Source: Acidimicrobiales bacterium (lineage in GTDB: Bacteria; Actinomycetota; Acidimicrobiia; Acidimicrobiales; JABEUL01). From it: a stretch of 13,610 nt of DNA. Below, piece after piece: positions 6,450-13,610 of this stretch. The position numbers and the translations under genes are program-made. The stretch covers positions 1 to 13,610 of the forward strand of contig JABEUL010000034.1 in the NCBI GenBank assembly GCA_013044465.1, written 5' to 3'. The notes beneath the pieces are model-generated. The model saw only the letters and a program-made list of their open reading frames with translations. It did no database searches and was not told the origin of the DNA. Each line of letters starts with the position of its first letter. The first letter of the stretch is position 1.

Positions 6450-6469
6450 TGGCAAATGTTGAATTGCCA
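6450..6469. promoter_or_regulatory. Inverted repeat TGGCAA-N8-TTGCCA, candidate operator
   Basis: Exact 6-bp arms at 6450-6455 and 6464-6469 around an 8-nt spacer, in the opposite arm orientation to the repeat at 6376. An extra TTGGCA half-site lies at 6436-6441. It could control either divergent gene. Confidence 0.35.
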
Positions 6470-6614
6470 GGACAATTTTAACTTTTGATGCTTATTGGAT
6501 AGAGACATATCCCGTGGTCATCTATTGAGATGACGTTTATTTGAACTCCTGTGTAAATAGTTATTCATCTAGAACTTCTCTCAAACTCGGTATCGGCGCA
6601 GAAAATTAAGATTC

Positions 6615-6620
6615 GAAAGG
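6615..6620 (+). promoter_or_regulatory. Ribosome binding site deciding the GTG start of the MFS gene
   Basis: GAAAGG ends 5 nt before the GTG at 6626. There is no ATG near the expected N terminus, so this site supports the GTG. Confidence 0.6.
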
Positions 6621-6625
6621 TATTA

Positions 6626-8113
6626 GTGGGATACACCCAGGATCATCAAAGTGTAAGTCGTAATCGCAACAAGTGGTTAGCTCTGTTTGTAATTGCTTTG
6701 GCACAACTTATGATTGTTTTAGACGCATCAATTGTCAATATTGCTCTTCCCTCGGCTGAGAAAGCTCTTTCTATTTCCACTGGCAATAGGCAGTGGGTTA
6801 TTACTGCTTACACGCTTTCTTTTGGCGGACTCTTGCTGCTTGGTGGGAGAATTGCCGACTATGTCGGACGGAAGAAAATATTTGTAATTGGTTTGCTGGG
6901 CTTTGCGGCCAGTTCAGCCCTTGGCGGTTTTGCAATTAACGGTCCAATGCTTTTCGCAGCTAGAGCACTCCAAGGAGGATTTGGAGCAATTATGGCTCCT
7001 GCTGCTCTATCTCTGATAACAGTAACTTTCACTGAGCCCAAAGAGCGAGCAACTGCTTTTGGGGTTTATGGAGGAATTGCCGGTGGAGGTGCTGCCATTG
7101 GACTCATAGTCGGTGGCGTGTTAACTGAGTATGCATCGTGGCGCTGGTGTTTATTTGTAAATACACCAGTTGCAATTCTAACTGCAATTGCTGCAATACT
7201 CATAGTGAAAGAAAGTAAGGCTGAGGGCAATACAAAATATGATGTGCCAGGCGCGGTGTTGGCAACCCTGGGGTTAGTCAGCTTGGTTTATGGTTTCACT
7301 GTTGCAAGTACTAATGGCTGGGGATCAACTTCAACGATTCTTTATGTTTTTACGGCACTTGTTCTATTGGCCGGTTTCTTCTACTACGAATCCAAAGTAT
7401 CCACAAATCCTCTATTGCCCATGCGAATCATCTTGGATAAGAATCGCGGGGCTTCGTATCTGGTATCACTTGCTGCTGGAATTGGCATGTTTGGGGCATT
7501 TCTTTTCCTCACCTTTTACTTCCAGGGAGTTTTAAACTACTCCGCCCTTAAGGCAGGTTTTGCTTTCCTCCCATTTTCAGCAGGGATTATTTTAGCTGCT
7601 GGTGCTGCAAGCAAAATTTTACCTAGAACAGGACCTAGGCCGCTTATGGCTCTTGGTTTTCTAGCTGGATCCGGTGGTCTTTTGTGGATGAGCCAGATTG
7701 GCCTTCATACGGATTTTTTCATTCACGTAATGCCTTCGGAAATAGTAATGAGCGTGGGAATGGGTTTCGCATTCGTTTCTTTGAGTTCAACTGCCTTGGT
7801 GGGAGTGTCACCCCATGATGCAGGAGTGGCAAGTGCGACATTAAACACAAGTCAACAAATAGGAGGGACACTTGGGACTGCACTTTTAAATACAATTGCT
7901 GCTACTGCTACCAGAAACTACATTGGAAAGAACTTTACGAATCAAACAGTCGTATTAAATGGAACTATTCACGGCTTCAGCGTGGGTTTTTTAGTCGGCG
8001 CATTCTGCATGCTTATAGCTTCTATTATTTCGGTGGTAATGATCTCTGATCCCCACAAAGACACAAGTTCGAGAGTTTCATCATCAGAAGTATTGCTTGC
8101 GCCCACAGCGTAG
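6626..8113 (+). CDS. MFS multidrug-type exporter, DHA2 (14-helix) family
   Basis: Encodes 495 residues of an inner-membrane drug:proton antiporter of the DHA2 group (EmrB/QacA type). After a short polar N terminus the first helix (about 17-32) runs into LDASIVNIALPSA (32-44), the DHA2 motif after helix 1. QWVITAYTLSFGG (57-69) and motif A GGRIADYVGRKK (73-84) follow. ARALQGGFGAIMAPAALSL (112-130) and the glycine-rich helix-5 region GGIAGGGAAIGLIVGG (149-164) match the family; the Pro usual in antiporter motif C is absent. Hydrophobic segments continue to the C terminus and the length fits 14 helices. The gene stands alone, divergent from ilvD and convergent with gatB, with no TetR or MarR regulator beside it in the window. 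The substrate cannot be told; drugs are possible, and export of an amino acid or metabolite cannot be excluded. No clear terminator is seen in the 133-bp gap after it. Confidence 0.92.
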   Translation: MGYTQDHQSVSRNRNKWLALFVIALAQLMIVLDASIVNIALPSAEKALSISTGNRQWVITAYTLSFGGLLLLGGRIADYVGRKKIFVIGLLGFAASSALGGFAINGPMLFAARALQGGFGAIMAPAALSLITVTFTEPKERATAFGVYGGIAGGGAAIGLIVGGVLTEYASWRWCLFVNTPVAILTAIAAILIVKESKAEGNTKYDVPGAVLATLGLVSLVYGFTVASTNGWGSTSTILYVFTALVLLAGFFYYESKVSTNPLLPMRIILDKNRGASYLVSLAAGIGMFGAFLFLTFYFQGVLNYSALKAGFAFLPFSAGIILAAGAASKILPRTGPRPLMALGFLAGSGGLLWMSQIGLHTDFFIHVMPSEIVMSVGMGFAFVSLSSTALVGVSPHDAGVASATLNTSQQIGGTLGTALLNTIAATATRNYIGKNFTNQTVVLNGTIHGFSVGFLVGAFCMLIASIISVVMISDPHKDTSSRVSSSEVLLAPTA

Positions 8114-8246
8114 GTATTCCTAGAAAATTCTTCTGCCTTTAGAGTTGTTCTGTTCTTTCTATTCTTTTATGCCATGAGGGGAGTGACAGCTTGTGGTCAG
8201 CATTTAAAAATGTAGAAACCGTCAGGTTACTTTTGAATCGGTGATT

Positions 8247-9668
8247 TCAAGATTTCTTTGTCTCAAGGAATTCAATAACTGATTTCCCGTTGGCTTTGCC
8301 TTTGGTGGCTTTCATTACTTGTCCCACAAAGAACTGGGTTACTTTTTCATCTCCGGCCTTAAATCGCTCGAAGGCATCTGGGTTATCGTTAATAATCTGG
8401 GTAATCACTTCTTCAAGTTCGTTTGATTTCATCCCTTCAAAACCAAGGGAAGCGGCAATTTGCAAAGGTGATCCACCGCTCTCTAGCATTTCAGCAAGTA
8501 CAGCTTTGCACTGCGTTGCCGAGAGTTTGCCACTTTTTTCCATTCCAATAAGTGCTGCAAAATCTTTTACATCTAACTTTCTGGCTGCTTCAATTTGAGA
8601 TGCAGCTTCATTGAGCAATCTCCTTATGGCAATTTCGCCATCTGCGCCATGGGAAAGCACACCTAGAAAAAGGCCGTCTAGGTCTTGTTCCACCAGAGTA
8701 ATAATTTGGCCATCATCTCCAGTGCCAAATATCTCTTTTACTTTTGCACGCCTTTGTGGGGGAAGTGGAGGAAGCTCTTCTTTAACCTTGTTTATCCAAG
8801 CCTCTCCAGGAGAGATTGGCGGCAGATCCGGCTCTGGGAAATAGCGGTAATCCTGGGCCTCCTCTTTGGATCTGAGTGCAACTGTGGAAAGTGTGTCTTC
8901 GTTGAAGTGTCGAGTTTGTTGGATAATTCTTCCACCGTCTTCTAAGACCTCAATCTGTCTTTTAATTTCATACTCAATTGCCCGGACTAATGATCTCAAC
9001 GAGTTCACATTTTTGATTTCACATCTGGTGCCAAAGGGAGCATCAGGACCCTTTCGGACTGACACATTTGCATCAACCCTAAGCGAACCCTCTTCCATGC
9101 GACCATCAGTGGCACCCGTTGCAACTAGCACTGCTCTTAACTCAGATACGTAGTCTTTGGCTTGCTCGGAACTTCTTATATCTGGTGCCGAAACAATCTC
9201 TACTAGGGGGACACCGGCTCTGTTGTAATCAACTAAGGCTCCATATGCGGCATGTATTCGTCCGCTTTTCCCTAAATGGGAAGACTTGCCCGTATCTTCT
9301 TCGATATGTGCCCTCTCGATACCGATTCTGATCCCGGTTGGCAAGTCCAGATATCCCTGTACATTAATGGGTTCGTCATACTGGGAGATTTGAAAGTCTT
9401 TGGGCATATCAGGGTAGAAGTAATTTTTCCTATGGAATTTGGATGGCTTTATCTCGCAGTTCAGTGCGGTGCCAATCCGCATTGCATATTCAACTGCATT
9501 TCTATTCAGTACTGGCAAAGTTCCCGGAAGACCAAGACATATCGGACAGATGTGAGTATTTGGTTCGCCCCCAAATTCATTCGGGCACGCACACCACAGT
9601 TTTGTAGCGGTCCTTAATTCACAGTGGACTTCAAGTCCTATGACGGGTTCGTAGCGTTCTTCAGTCAT
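8247..9668 (-). CDS. gatB: Aspartyl/glutamyl-tRNA amidotransferase subunit B
   Basis: The GatB subunit of GatCAB binds misacylated Glu-tRNA(Gln) or Asp-tRNA(Asn), activates the side chain with ATP and accepts ammonia from GatA. It has 473 residues, the usual length. The N-terminal motif GLEVHCEL (11-18) is followed by a zinc site formed by Cys26, Cys28, Cys41 and Cys44 (CAC and CPIC). The catalytic cradle includes FHRKNYFYPDMPKDFQISQYD-type sequence near 83-103, and EGSLRVDANVSVR follows in the middle. The last 140 or so residues form the helical and YqeY tail that contacts tRNA, ending with GQVMKATKGKAN. Its ATG overlaps the end of gatA by 8 bp, indicating translational coupling. It is the last gene of the unit and faces the MFS gene end to end. 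Confidence 0.98.
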   Translation of the reverse strand: MTEERYEPVIGLEVHCELRTATKLWCACPNEFGGEPNTHICPICLGLPGTLPVLNRNAVEYAMRIGTALNCEIKPSKFHRKNYFYPDMPKDFQISQYDEPINVQGYLDLPTGIRIGIERAHIEEDTGKSSHLGKSGRIHAAYGALVDYNRAGVPLVEIVSAPDIRSSEQAKDYVSELRAVLVATGATDGRMEEGSLRVDANVSVRKGPDAPFGTRCEIKNVNSLRSLVRAIEYEIKRQIEVLEDGGRIIQQTRHFNEDTLSTVALRSKEEAQDYRYFPEPDLPPISPGEAWINKVKEELPPLPPQRRAKVKEIFGTGDDGQIITLVEQDLDGLFLGVLSHGADGEIAIRRLLNEAASQIEAARKLDVKDFAALIGMEKSGKLSATQCKAVLAEMLESGGSPLQIAASLGFEGMKSNELEEVITQIINDNPDAFERFKAGDEKVTQFFVGQVMKATKGKANGKSVIEFLETKKS

Positions 9669-11109
9669 TGGCGTTTTCCCTAGCGCTCTCTAAGTAACTT
9701 GCCACCTTAAGGGTCAAGTCATCTTTCAATGCAGGAGCTAACACTTGTAATCCAATTGGAAGTCCTTTTGAATCGTAGCCAAAGGGCACGCTTATTGCAG
9801 GGTGTCCGGCCAGATTGGTTGGAATTGTACAGACATCAGATAGATACATCGTCAGTGGATCATCGATTTTGGCTCCGATTTCAAAAGCCGTAGTAGGGGT
9901 GGTTGGACTAAGGAGTACATCGAATTTTTGGTAAACACTTTCGAAGTCTCTTATGACAAGTGTCCTTAATTTCTGAGCACTGCCATAATACGCGTCATAG
10001 TAGCCAGCAGAGAGCGCATAAGTCCCTAGCATTATCCTCCGTTTTACTTCATCTCCAAACCCTGCCGTCCTGGTATTAACCATCATCTCCTCAGCATTTT
10101 TCCCATCCACTCTCATTCCAAAACGGACTCCGTCAAAGCGGGCCAAATTCGATGATGCCTCAGCTGGGGCGATTAGATAGTAGGCAGATAATGACTGCTT
10201 GACGGATGGAACCGAACAACTCTCTACTTGCCCGCCTCCAGCATCGAGATATTTGCATGCTCGCTCGATAGCCTCTGAAATCTCAGGAGAGATCCCTTCT
10301 AGGAACTCACTAACTAGCCCAATGCGAAGTCCTCTCACACCGCCATCACTGTTGATCTTTATTGGGGGAGTATCTATATCAAGTGAGGTTGAATCAAGTG
10401 GGTCGTGACCCATGATTGCATTTGCCAAAAGCACGCTATCATCTACATCTCTTGAAAATGGGCCTATTTGATCTAGCGAAGAGGCAAAGGCAACTAAACC
10501 GTATCTTGAGACAAGTCCATAAGTCGGCTTTAGTCCTACTACTCCACAAAATGCCGCCGGCTGTCTGATCGATCCACCAGTGTCACTTCCTAGGGCAAGT
10601 GGAACCATCCCTGATGCAACAGCTGCCGCACTTCCTCCACTTGATCCTCCTGGGACACACTTGATATTGTGTGGATTTTTAGTGGGTCCAAATGCACTGT
10701 GTTCGGTCGAGGAGCCCATGGCGAATTCATCCATATTGGTTTTTCCAACAACAATGGCACCTTGGGACCTCAGCTTTTCTATCACAGTTGCGTCATAGGG
10801 CGGCTTCCACTCATTTAGAATTTTTGAGCCACAAGTTGTCGCTACTTTGCGAGTGCAGATATTGTCTTTTATTCCAATGGGAACTCCAGCTAGTATTCCA
10901 GGATCTTCACCCTTAGATACCATCTCGTCGATCTCTTTTGCCCTAAGTAGTGCCTGATCCCCGGTGACATTCAAAAAGGCATGAATATCTCCATCTAGTT
11001 TTTCAATGCGTCCAAGGGTATCGCTAACTATTTCAGTTGCACTAAAGGTTTTATTTTTGATGCCAACTGCAATTTCTTTTGCACTCAATAGTTGTTCAGA
11101 CAACTTCAC
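9661..11109 (-). CDS. gatA: Glutamyl-tRNA(Gln) amidotransferase subunit A
   Basis: This amidase-signature subunit hydrolyses glutamine and delivers ammonia to GatB. It has 482 residues, full length. The Lys-cis-Ser-Ser triad is visible as Lys81 in GIKDN, Ser156 in GGSSGGS and Ser180 in DTGGS, with the spacing known for bacterial GatA. KTNMDEFAMGSSTE (123-136) and GLVSRYGLVAFASSLDQIGP are further marks. Translation starts at GTG, which overlaps the gatC stop codon in a 4-bp GTGA arrangement, so gatC and gatA are coupled. Its 3' end overlaps gatB by 8 bp. Identification is certain. Confidence 0.98.
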   Translation of the reverse strand: MKLSEQLLSAKEIAVGIKNKTFSATEIVSDTLGRIEKLDGDIHAFLNVTGDQALLRAKEIDEMVSKGEDPGILAGVPIGIKDNICTRKVATTCGSKILNEWKPPYDATVIEKLRSQGAIVVGKTNMDEFAMGSSTEHSAFGPTKNPHNIKCVPGGSSGGSAAAVASGMVPLALGSDTGGSIRQPAAFCGVVGLKPTYGLVSRYGLVAFASSLDQIGPFSRDVDDSVLLANAIMGHDPLDSTSLDIDTPPIKINSDGGVRGLRIGLVSEFLEGISPEISEAIERACKYLDAGGGQVESCSVPSVKQSLSAYYLIAPAEASSNLARFDGVRFGMRVDGKNAEEMMVNTRTAGFGDEVKRRIMLGTYALSAGYYDAYYGSAQKLRTLVIRDFESVYQKFDVLLSPTTPTTAFEIGAKIDDPLTMYLSDVCTIPTNLAGHPAISVPFGYDSKGLPIGLQVLAPALKDDLTLKVASYLESARENAND

Positions 11110-11414
11110 TCACTTCCATCGAGCAGAGGAGGGACCAAGAACTGACCTTCTTGATGACCTGGAGCTTCTGAGAGAACTTCACTTTTATCAACGCAGCCTC
11201 CTTTGACATCTTCTCGGAATACATTTTCAAGTGGAATTGGCCCAGAAGTTGGGGGGATATCAGCTAAATCAAGTGCTGTGATATCTCGACCGTGTTCTAG
11301 TATTGACCGCAACTGGACTGTGAAATCCGTTATTTCTTTTTCGCTCAGGTGAAGACGGGCCAGGACTGCTACATGGGCGACGTCTTTTTCAGTTATTAAA
11401 TTTTCATTATTCAT
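11106..11414 (-). CDS. gatC: Glutamyl-tRNA(Gln) amidotransferase subunit C
   Basis: A small belt-like subunit that holds GatA and GatB together. It has 102 residues against the usual 95-100. The conserved start ITEKDVAHVAVLARLHLSEKE is in place at 7-27, followed by the helix with LRSILEHGRDITALD and the P-x-N-V-F-R-E-D segment (61-69) that runs along GatA. The ATG at 11414 lies 24 nt after the stop of the alpha/beta hydrolase gene and has no Shine-Dalgarno, so it is likely read from an mRNA shared with the hydrolase. It overlaps gatA by 4 bp. The gatC-gatA-gatB order is the common actinobacterial arrangement; no pfkA lies between gatA and gatB as it does in Mycobacterium. Confidence 0.95.
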   Translation of the reverse strand: MNNENLITEKDVAHVAVLARLHLSEKEITDFTVQLRSILEHGRDITALDLADIPPTSGPIPLENVFREDVKGGCVDKSEVLSEAPGHQEGQFLVPPLLDGSE

Positions 11415-11438
11415 TTGAAATCACTGTTAGTAGGAATG

Positions 11439-12239
11439 TTACTTTGAAGAAAGGGATAATAAAAACTCAGCGGCTTTTGACTCAATTAGTTCCTGGTCGA
11501 AATCAAGAGTAGCCACATGGTAGCTATTTTCGAGCCAGACTCGCTCGCATGATCCAGAGACATTCTCCACAAGCACATCCCCTGATGAGCTAGGCACTAC
11601 ATGGTCCTCTCGACTTGAAAACAAGAGTATCGGACACTTGATTTTAACCAACTTCTCCTGAAGGGCATCTAGGCCATCAAAAAGCGAAAGTGCGCCTCTT
11701 AGTGGACTTCCCTCATAGGCCAACTCCTTCATCCCGGGCTTTTTTATGTCCGAACCCACCCCAGGGGCAATCTCCATTCCTTGATCTAAAAGTCCTTCTA
11801 CTATCTCTCTATACTCTTTTGCCGGTGGATCCACGAAAGGGTTCACGAGCACAAGACCCTTAATTTCTGGATGATTTGCCGCCAAATAGCACGAGAGGGT
11901 TCCTCCCATGGATAACCCCACTACATAAATGTCCTCGTATTTGGCTGAAATTGCCGAATAAGCCGACTCAGCAGCCTCTAGCCAGTCACTGAATCGCTTG
12001 GGCACCATATCCTCCATAGATGTGCCATGACCAGGTAAAAGAGGCAGCTCAACGCTAAAGTTGGCCCGGTTGAGAGCCACTGCTATTGGTCTCATGGACT
12101 GGGGGTTGCCGGTGAAGCCGTGTAAAACTAAAACTCCTTGTGGACCAGCCTGTGCTGAGAAAGGCTCAGCTCCTTCTAAAATCGCATTCACAATACAAGA
12201 TGCTAGTAGTTCTGATAGCTTTGGCGTTAGCTCAGCCAT
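11439..12239 (-). CDS. Alpha/beta hydrolase, carboxylesterase/monoacylglycerol lipase type
   Basis: Encodes 266 residues from the ATG at 12239. The fold marks are complete: LVLHGFTGN with the oxyanion segment at 40-44, PLLPGHGTS (67-74), nucleophile Ser110 in VVGLSMGG, Asp212 in SSREDHVV and His241 in NSYHVATLD. HGFTG, GLSMGG and the acid-His spacing resemble Est30-type esterases, which hydrolyse short and medium acyl esters, so a cytoplasmic esterase or monoacylglycerol lipase is likely. The substrate is unknown. A GTG at 12272 would add 11 residues; neither start has a Shine-Dalgarno, and I prefer the ATG because the extension shows no family feature. The gene leads the gatCAB unit by 24 nt and is divergent from the SCP2 gene, with the shared promoter region between them. 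Confidence 0.88.
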   Translation of the reverse strand: MAELTPKLSELLASCIVNAILEGAEPFSAQAGPQGVLVLHGFTGNPQSMRPIAVALNRANFSVELPLLPGHGTSMEDMVPKRFSDWLEAAESAYSAISAKYEDIYVVGLSMGGTLSCYLAANHPEIKGLVLVNPFVDPPAKEYREIVEGLLDQGMEIAPGVGSDIKKPGMKELAYEGSPLRGALSLFDGLDALQEKLVKIKCPILLFSSREDHVVPSSSGDVLVENVSGSCERVWLENSYHVATLDFDQELIESKAAEFLLSLSSK

Positions 12240-12289
12240 TGGGGTTAGAGTTACGGTGAGGCATTTGTGCACAAGGCACGATTACCTTT

Positions 12290-12317
12290 TTGGAAATACG
12301 ATCTGGAGGATTATAAA
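12290..12317 (+). promoter_or_regulatory. Promoter of the SCP2-domain gene
   Basis: TTGGAA (12290-12295), a 16-nt spacer and TATAAA (12312-12317) lie just before the ATG at 12323. Only 5 nt separate the -10 from the start codon, so the mRNA is probably leaderless or nearly so. A GGAGG at 12305-12309 lies 13 nt before the ATG, within the promoter spacer, so it would not be transcribed from this promoter. Confidence 0.55.
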
Positions 12318-12322
12318 AAATC

Positions 12323-12730
12323 ATGGCTAAATACCCATTCTTAAGTAGTGAGTGGATCGATGCAGCAAAGGCTCTTCGTGATGAGGCTGGTAGCGAGGCT
12401 TCTGTCATGCCTGGAAGCGTCAAGATGAATCTGGTTATCACCGAGGTTCCCTTTGGTGAAGGAAACATTGATGCCCACATGGACACCTCAGGTGGACAGA
12501 TGGAAATGGACCTCGGTCACATGGAAGATGCTGAACTTAAGGTCACACTTGACTACCCAACTGCCAAGGCAATCCTGATTGAGGGCAATCCACAAGCTGG
12601 AATGCAGGCCTTCATGGCAGGAAAGATCAAGGTTGAAGGTGACATGGCTAAGCTCATGGCAATGCAAACTGCAACACCTGATGCTGCTGGTTTAGAGATG
12701 GCCGGAAAGCTTCGCGACATTACTGAATAA
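12323..12730 (+). CDS. SCP2 sterol-binding-domain protein
   Basis: Encodes 135 residues forming one SCP2 domain. This small cytoplasmic fold has a hydrophobic cavity that binds acyl chains, acyl-CoA or sterols. The family pattern is seen in NLVITEVPFGEGNIDAHMD (36-54), the strand-turn around MEMDLGHMEDAELKVTLDYPTAKAIL and the Met-rich helix with QAFMAGKIKVEGDMAKLMAMQ that closes the cavity. The product is single-domain and acidic. The gene has its own near-leaderless promoter and a strong terminator. It is convergent with an SDR of the MFE-2 class; in eukaryotic MFE-2 the SDR and SCP2 domains are in one chain, so a shared role in acyl-CoA or steroid-like lipid metabolism is plausible. The ligand is unknown. 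Confidence 0.9.
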   Translation: MAKYPFLSSEWIDAAKALRDEAGSEASVMPGSVKMNLVITEVPFGEGNIDAHMDTSGGQMEMDLGHMEDAELKVTLDYPTAKAILIEGNPQAGMQAFMAGKIKVEGDMAKLMAMQTATPDAAGLEMAGKLRDITE

Positions 12731-12736
12731 CAAAAC

Positions 12737-12778
12737 AAAAAGGTGTCGGCAACTTTTCTGTTGCCGACACCTTTTTTT
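12737..12778. terminator. Strong bidirectional intrinsic terminator between the SCP2 and SDR genes
   Basis: A 13-bp perfect stem, AGGTGTCGGCAAC (12741-12753) with GTTGCCGACACCT (12760-12772) around a 6-nt loop, is extended by four A-T pairs and flanked by A and T tracts on both sides. It serves both convergent genes: T7 follows on the plus strand, and the A run gives a U tract on the minus strand. Confidence 0.95.
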
Positions 12779-12794
12779 GTATCTAATTGGCTTT

Positions 12795-13610
12795 TTAGCC
12801 GAGAAGCTTTGGCATCTCCTTTTGAAGTTCTTCCACAGTCCACTTGGAGCTCTTCTCAATTTCAGTAGTTAGAGTCCATGGTTGGAAGAGACGGACCTGT
12901 CCACCTTGAACAAAAAATACTTTGCCGGTTGAGGGGCAGTCTTCAGTTGATAGGTAAGCAACCAGTGGGGAGATATTGTCAGGTGCCCAGGAATCAAATT
13001 GACCCTCACCTGGTGCTTTGACAATGTCTGAAAGTCCTGGAGTATTCTCGGTCATTCGAGTCCTGGCTGCAGGGGCAATGGCATTGACTCTCACACCGTA
13101 GCGACCCAGTTCTTGGGCGCAGATGACAGTAAATGCTGCAATTCCAGCCTTTGCCGCACCGTAGTTGGCCTGACCCGGATTTCCTAGCAAACCTGAAGTA
13201 GAAGATGTGTTTACAACTGCTGCTTTAACTTCTTTTCCGGCCTTTGACTGCTCACGCCAGTAGGTTGCGGCCCATCGGGTGGGAACAAAGTGGCCCTTTA
13301 AGTGAACGTGAATTACTGCATCCCATTCTTCTTCAGTCATATTGATCAGAACTCGGTCACGAAGAATTCCTGCATTGTTAATAAGTATGTGTAGATCGCC
13401 AAAGGCTTCAACTGCGGAGTTGATTAGTCGTTGGCCGCCTTCCCAGTCTGCAACATTGTCATCATTGGCAATGGCCTCGCCACCTAATGCTTTGATTTCA
13501 TCAACTACCTGCTGTGCAGGGGATCTGTCGTCTCCACTGCCATCTAGGGCACCCCCTAAGTCATTGACTACAACTTTTGCTCCGTGAGATGCGAATAACA
13601 GTGCGTGTTC
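12795..13610 (-). CDS. SDR-family (3R)-hydroxyacyl-CoA dehydrogenase-like protein, MFE-2 type (N terminus off window)
   Basis: The frame is open from the right edge to the TAA at 12795, giving 271 residues that lack only the N-terminal TGxxxGIG part of the Rossmann fold. Counting from the edge, VVVNDLGG (13-20) marks the cofactor-binding second strand, NNAG is at 78-81 followed by ILRDR, and the catalytic Ser137, Tyr150 and Lys154 are in NTSSTSG and NYGAAK. The position usually held by the tetrad Asn carries His (VHLKGHF, His103), as in the dehydrogenase part of human HSD17B4/MFE-2. NDLGG, NAGILRDR, GNPGQANY and IAPAARTRMT also fit that group. The likely reaction is NAD-dependent oxidation of (3R)-hydroxyacyl-CoA or a hydroxysteroid. 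A C-terminal tail past 240 is longer than in plain FabG. An internal ATG at 13340 is not the start, because coding resemblance continues upstream of it. It is convergent with the SCP2 gene. Confidence 0.93.
   Translation of the reverse strand, partial: EHALLFASHGAKVVVNDLGGALDGSGDDRSPAQQVVDEIKALGGEAIANDDNVADWEGGQRLINSAVEAFGDLHILINNAGILRDRVLINMTEEEWDAVIHVHLKGHFVPTRWAATYWREQSKAGKEVKAAVVNTSSTSGLLGNPGQANYGAAKAGIAAFTVICAQELGRYGVRVNAIAPAARTRMTENTPGLSDIVKAPGEGQFDSWAPDNISPLVAYLSTEDCPSTGKVFFVQGGQVRLFQPWTLTTEIEKSSKWTVEELQKEMPKLLG

Larger units (their letters stand above)
6263..6625. other. Divergent regulatory region between ilvD and the MFS exporter
   Basis: This 363-bp AT-rich gap must hold the promoters of both divergent genes. 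It contains a 10-bp palindrome CCAAATTTGG (6307-6316) just upstream of the expected ilvD -35 region. It also contains two 20-bp inverted repeats built on TGGCA and a lone TTGGCA box (6436-6441). I see no ORF, tRNA or terminator. A TTGAAC at 6541-6546 could be a -35 for the exporter, but the matching -10 (TATTCA at 15 nt) is poor. Confidence 0.55.

Noticed and set aside
8114..8246. Possible terminator between the convergent MFS and gatB genes
   Set aside because: Only weak 4-6 bp pairings (for example the imperfect TGAATC/GATTTCA at 8234-8249) and no U tract next to a stable stem.
12270..12272. GTG at 12272 as the hydrolase start
   Set aside because: It adds 11 residues without family support and has no Shine-Dalgarno; the ATG at 12239 is preferred, though the matter is open.
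13338..13340. ATG at 13340 as the SDR start
   Set aside because: The frame continues to the window edge with clear SDR sequence (NDLGG, NNAG), so this Met is internal.

Overview
The window looks like a chromosomal housekeeping segment of an actinomycete with moderate-to-low GC content. An aquatic Actinomycetota lineage, perhaps Acidimicrobiia-like, is my best guess. The support is the gatC-gatA-gatB cluster lying near the branched-chain amino acid genes (gat and ilv genes are also neighbours in Mycobacterium), the family resemblance of IlvD, IlvB and the SDR, and several genes whose -10 element sits only 5-7 nt before the start codon. Such leaderless starts are common in Actinomycetota. No insertion sequence, phage gene, tRNA, rRNA or CRISPR array was seen. 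The lineage is inference; a ribosomal protein or 16S comparison would settle it.

Layout. 1-1250 (minus): the first 355 codons of ilvB (acetolactate synthase large subunit), running off the left edge. It is preceded by a compact attenuator: a promoter, a 12-residue leader peptide rich in Ile/Val/Leu, a perfect 8-bp hairpin, and a GC-rich terminator hairpin with a U tract just upstream of the ilvB ribosome binding site. 1250-1890: an AT-rich stretch with no gene I can support. 1891-4514 (minus): three neighbouring genes, each encoding two tandem YbjQ-like (putative heavy-metal-binding) domains, six domain copies in all. 4562-6262 (minus): complete ilvD. 6263-6625: a divergent intergenic region with TGGCA-type inverted repeats. 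6626-8113 (plus): a DHA2-type MFS exporter. 8247-12239 (minus): alpha/beta hydrolase-gatC-gatA-gatB, a tightly packed unit with overlaps of 4 and 8 bp. 12323-12730 (plus): an SCP2-domain lipid-binding protein. 12737-12778: a strong bidirectional terminator. 12795-13610 (minus): an SDR of the peroxisomal multifunctional enzyme type 2 class, running off the right edge.

How the genes work together. IlvB makes acetolactate or acetohydroxybutyrate and IlvD dehydrates the later dihydroxy-acids, so both serve valine, leucine and isoleucine synthesis. IlvN and IlvC would be expected beyond the left edge. GatCAB converts mischarged Glu-tRNA(Gln) (and/or Asp-tRNA(Asn)) to the correct amide form. The SDR and the SCP2 protein correspond to two of the three domains fused in eukaryotic MFE-2, which suggests acyl-CoA or steroid-like lipid metabolism. 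The most striking non-coding signal is the ilvB attenuator, whose leader peptide appears to be translated from a leaderless transcript. The most striking coding signal is the six-domain YbjQ-like cluster between ilvB and ilvD, whose function is not known.
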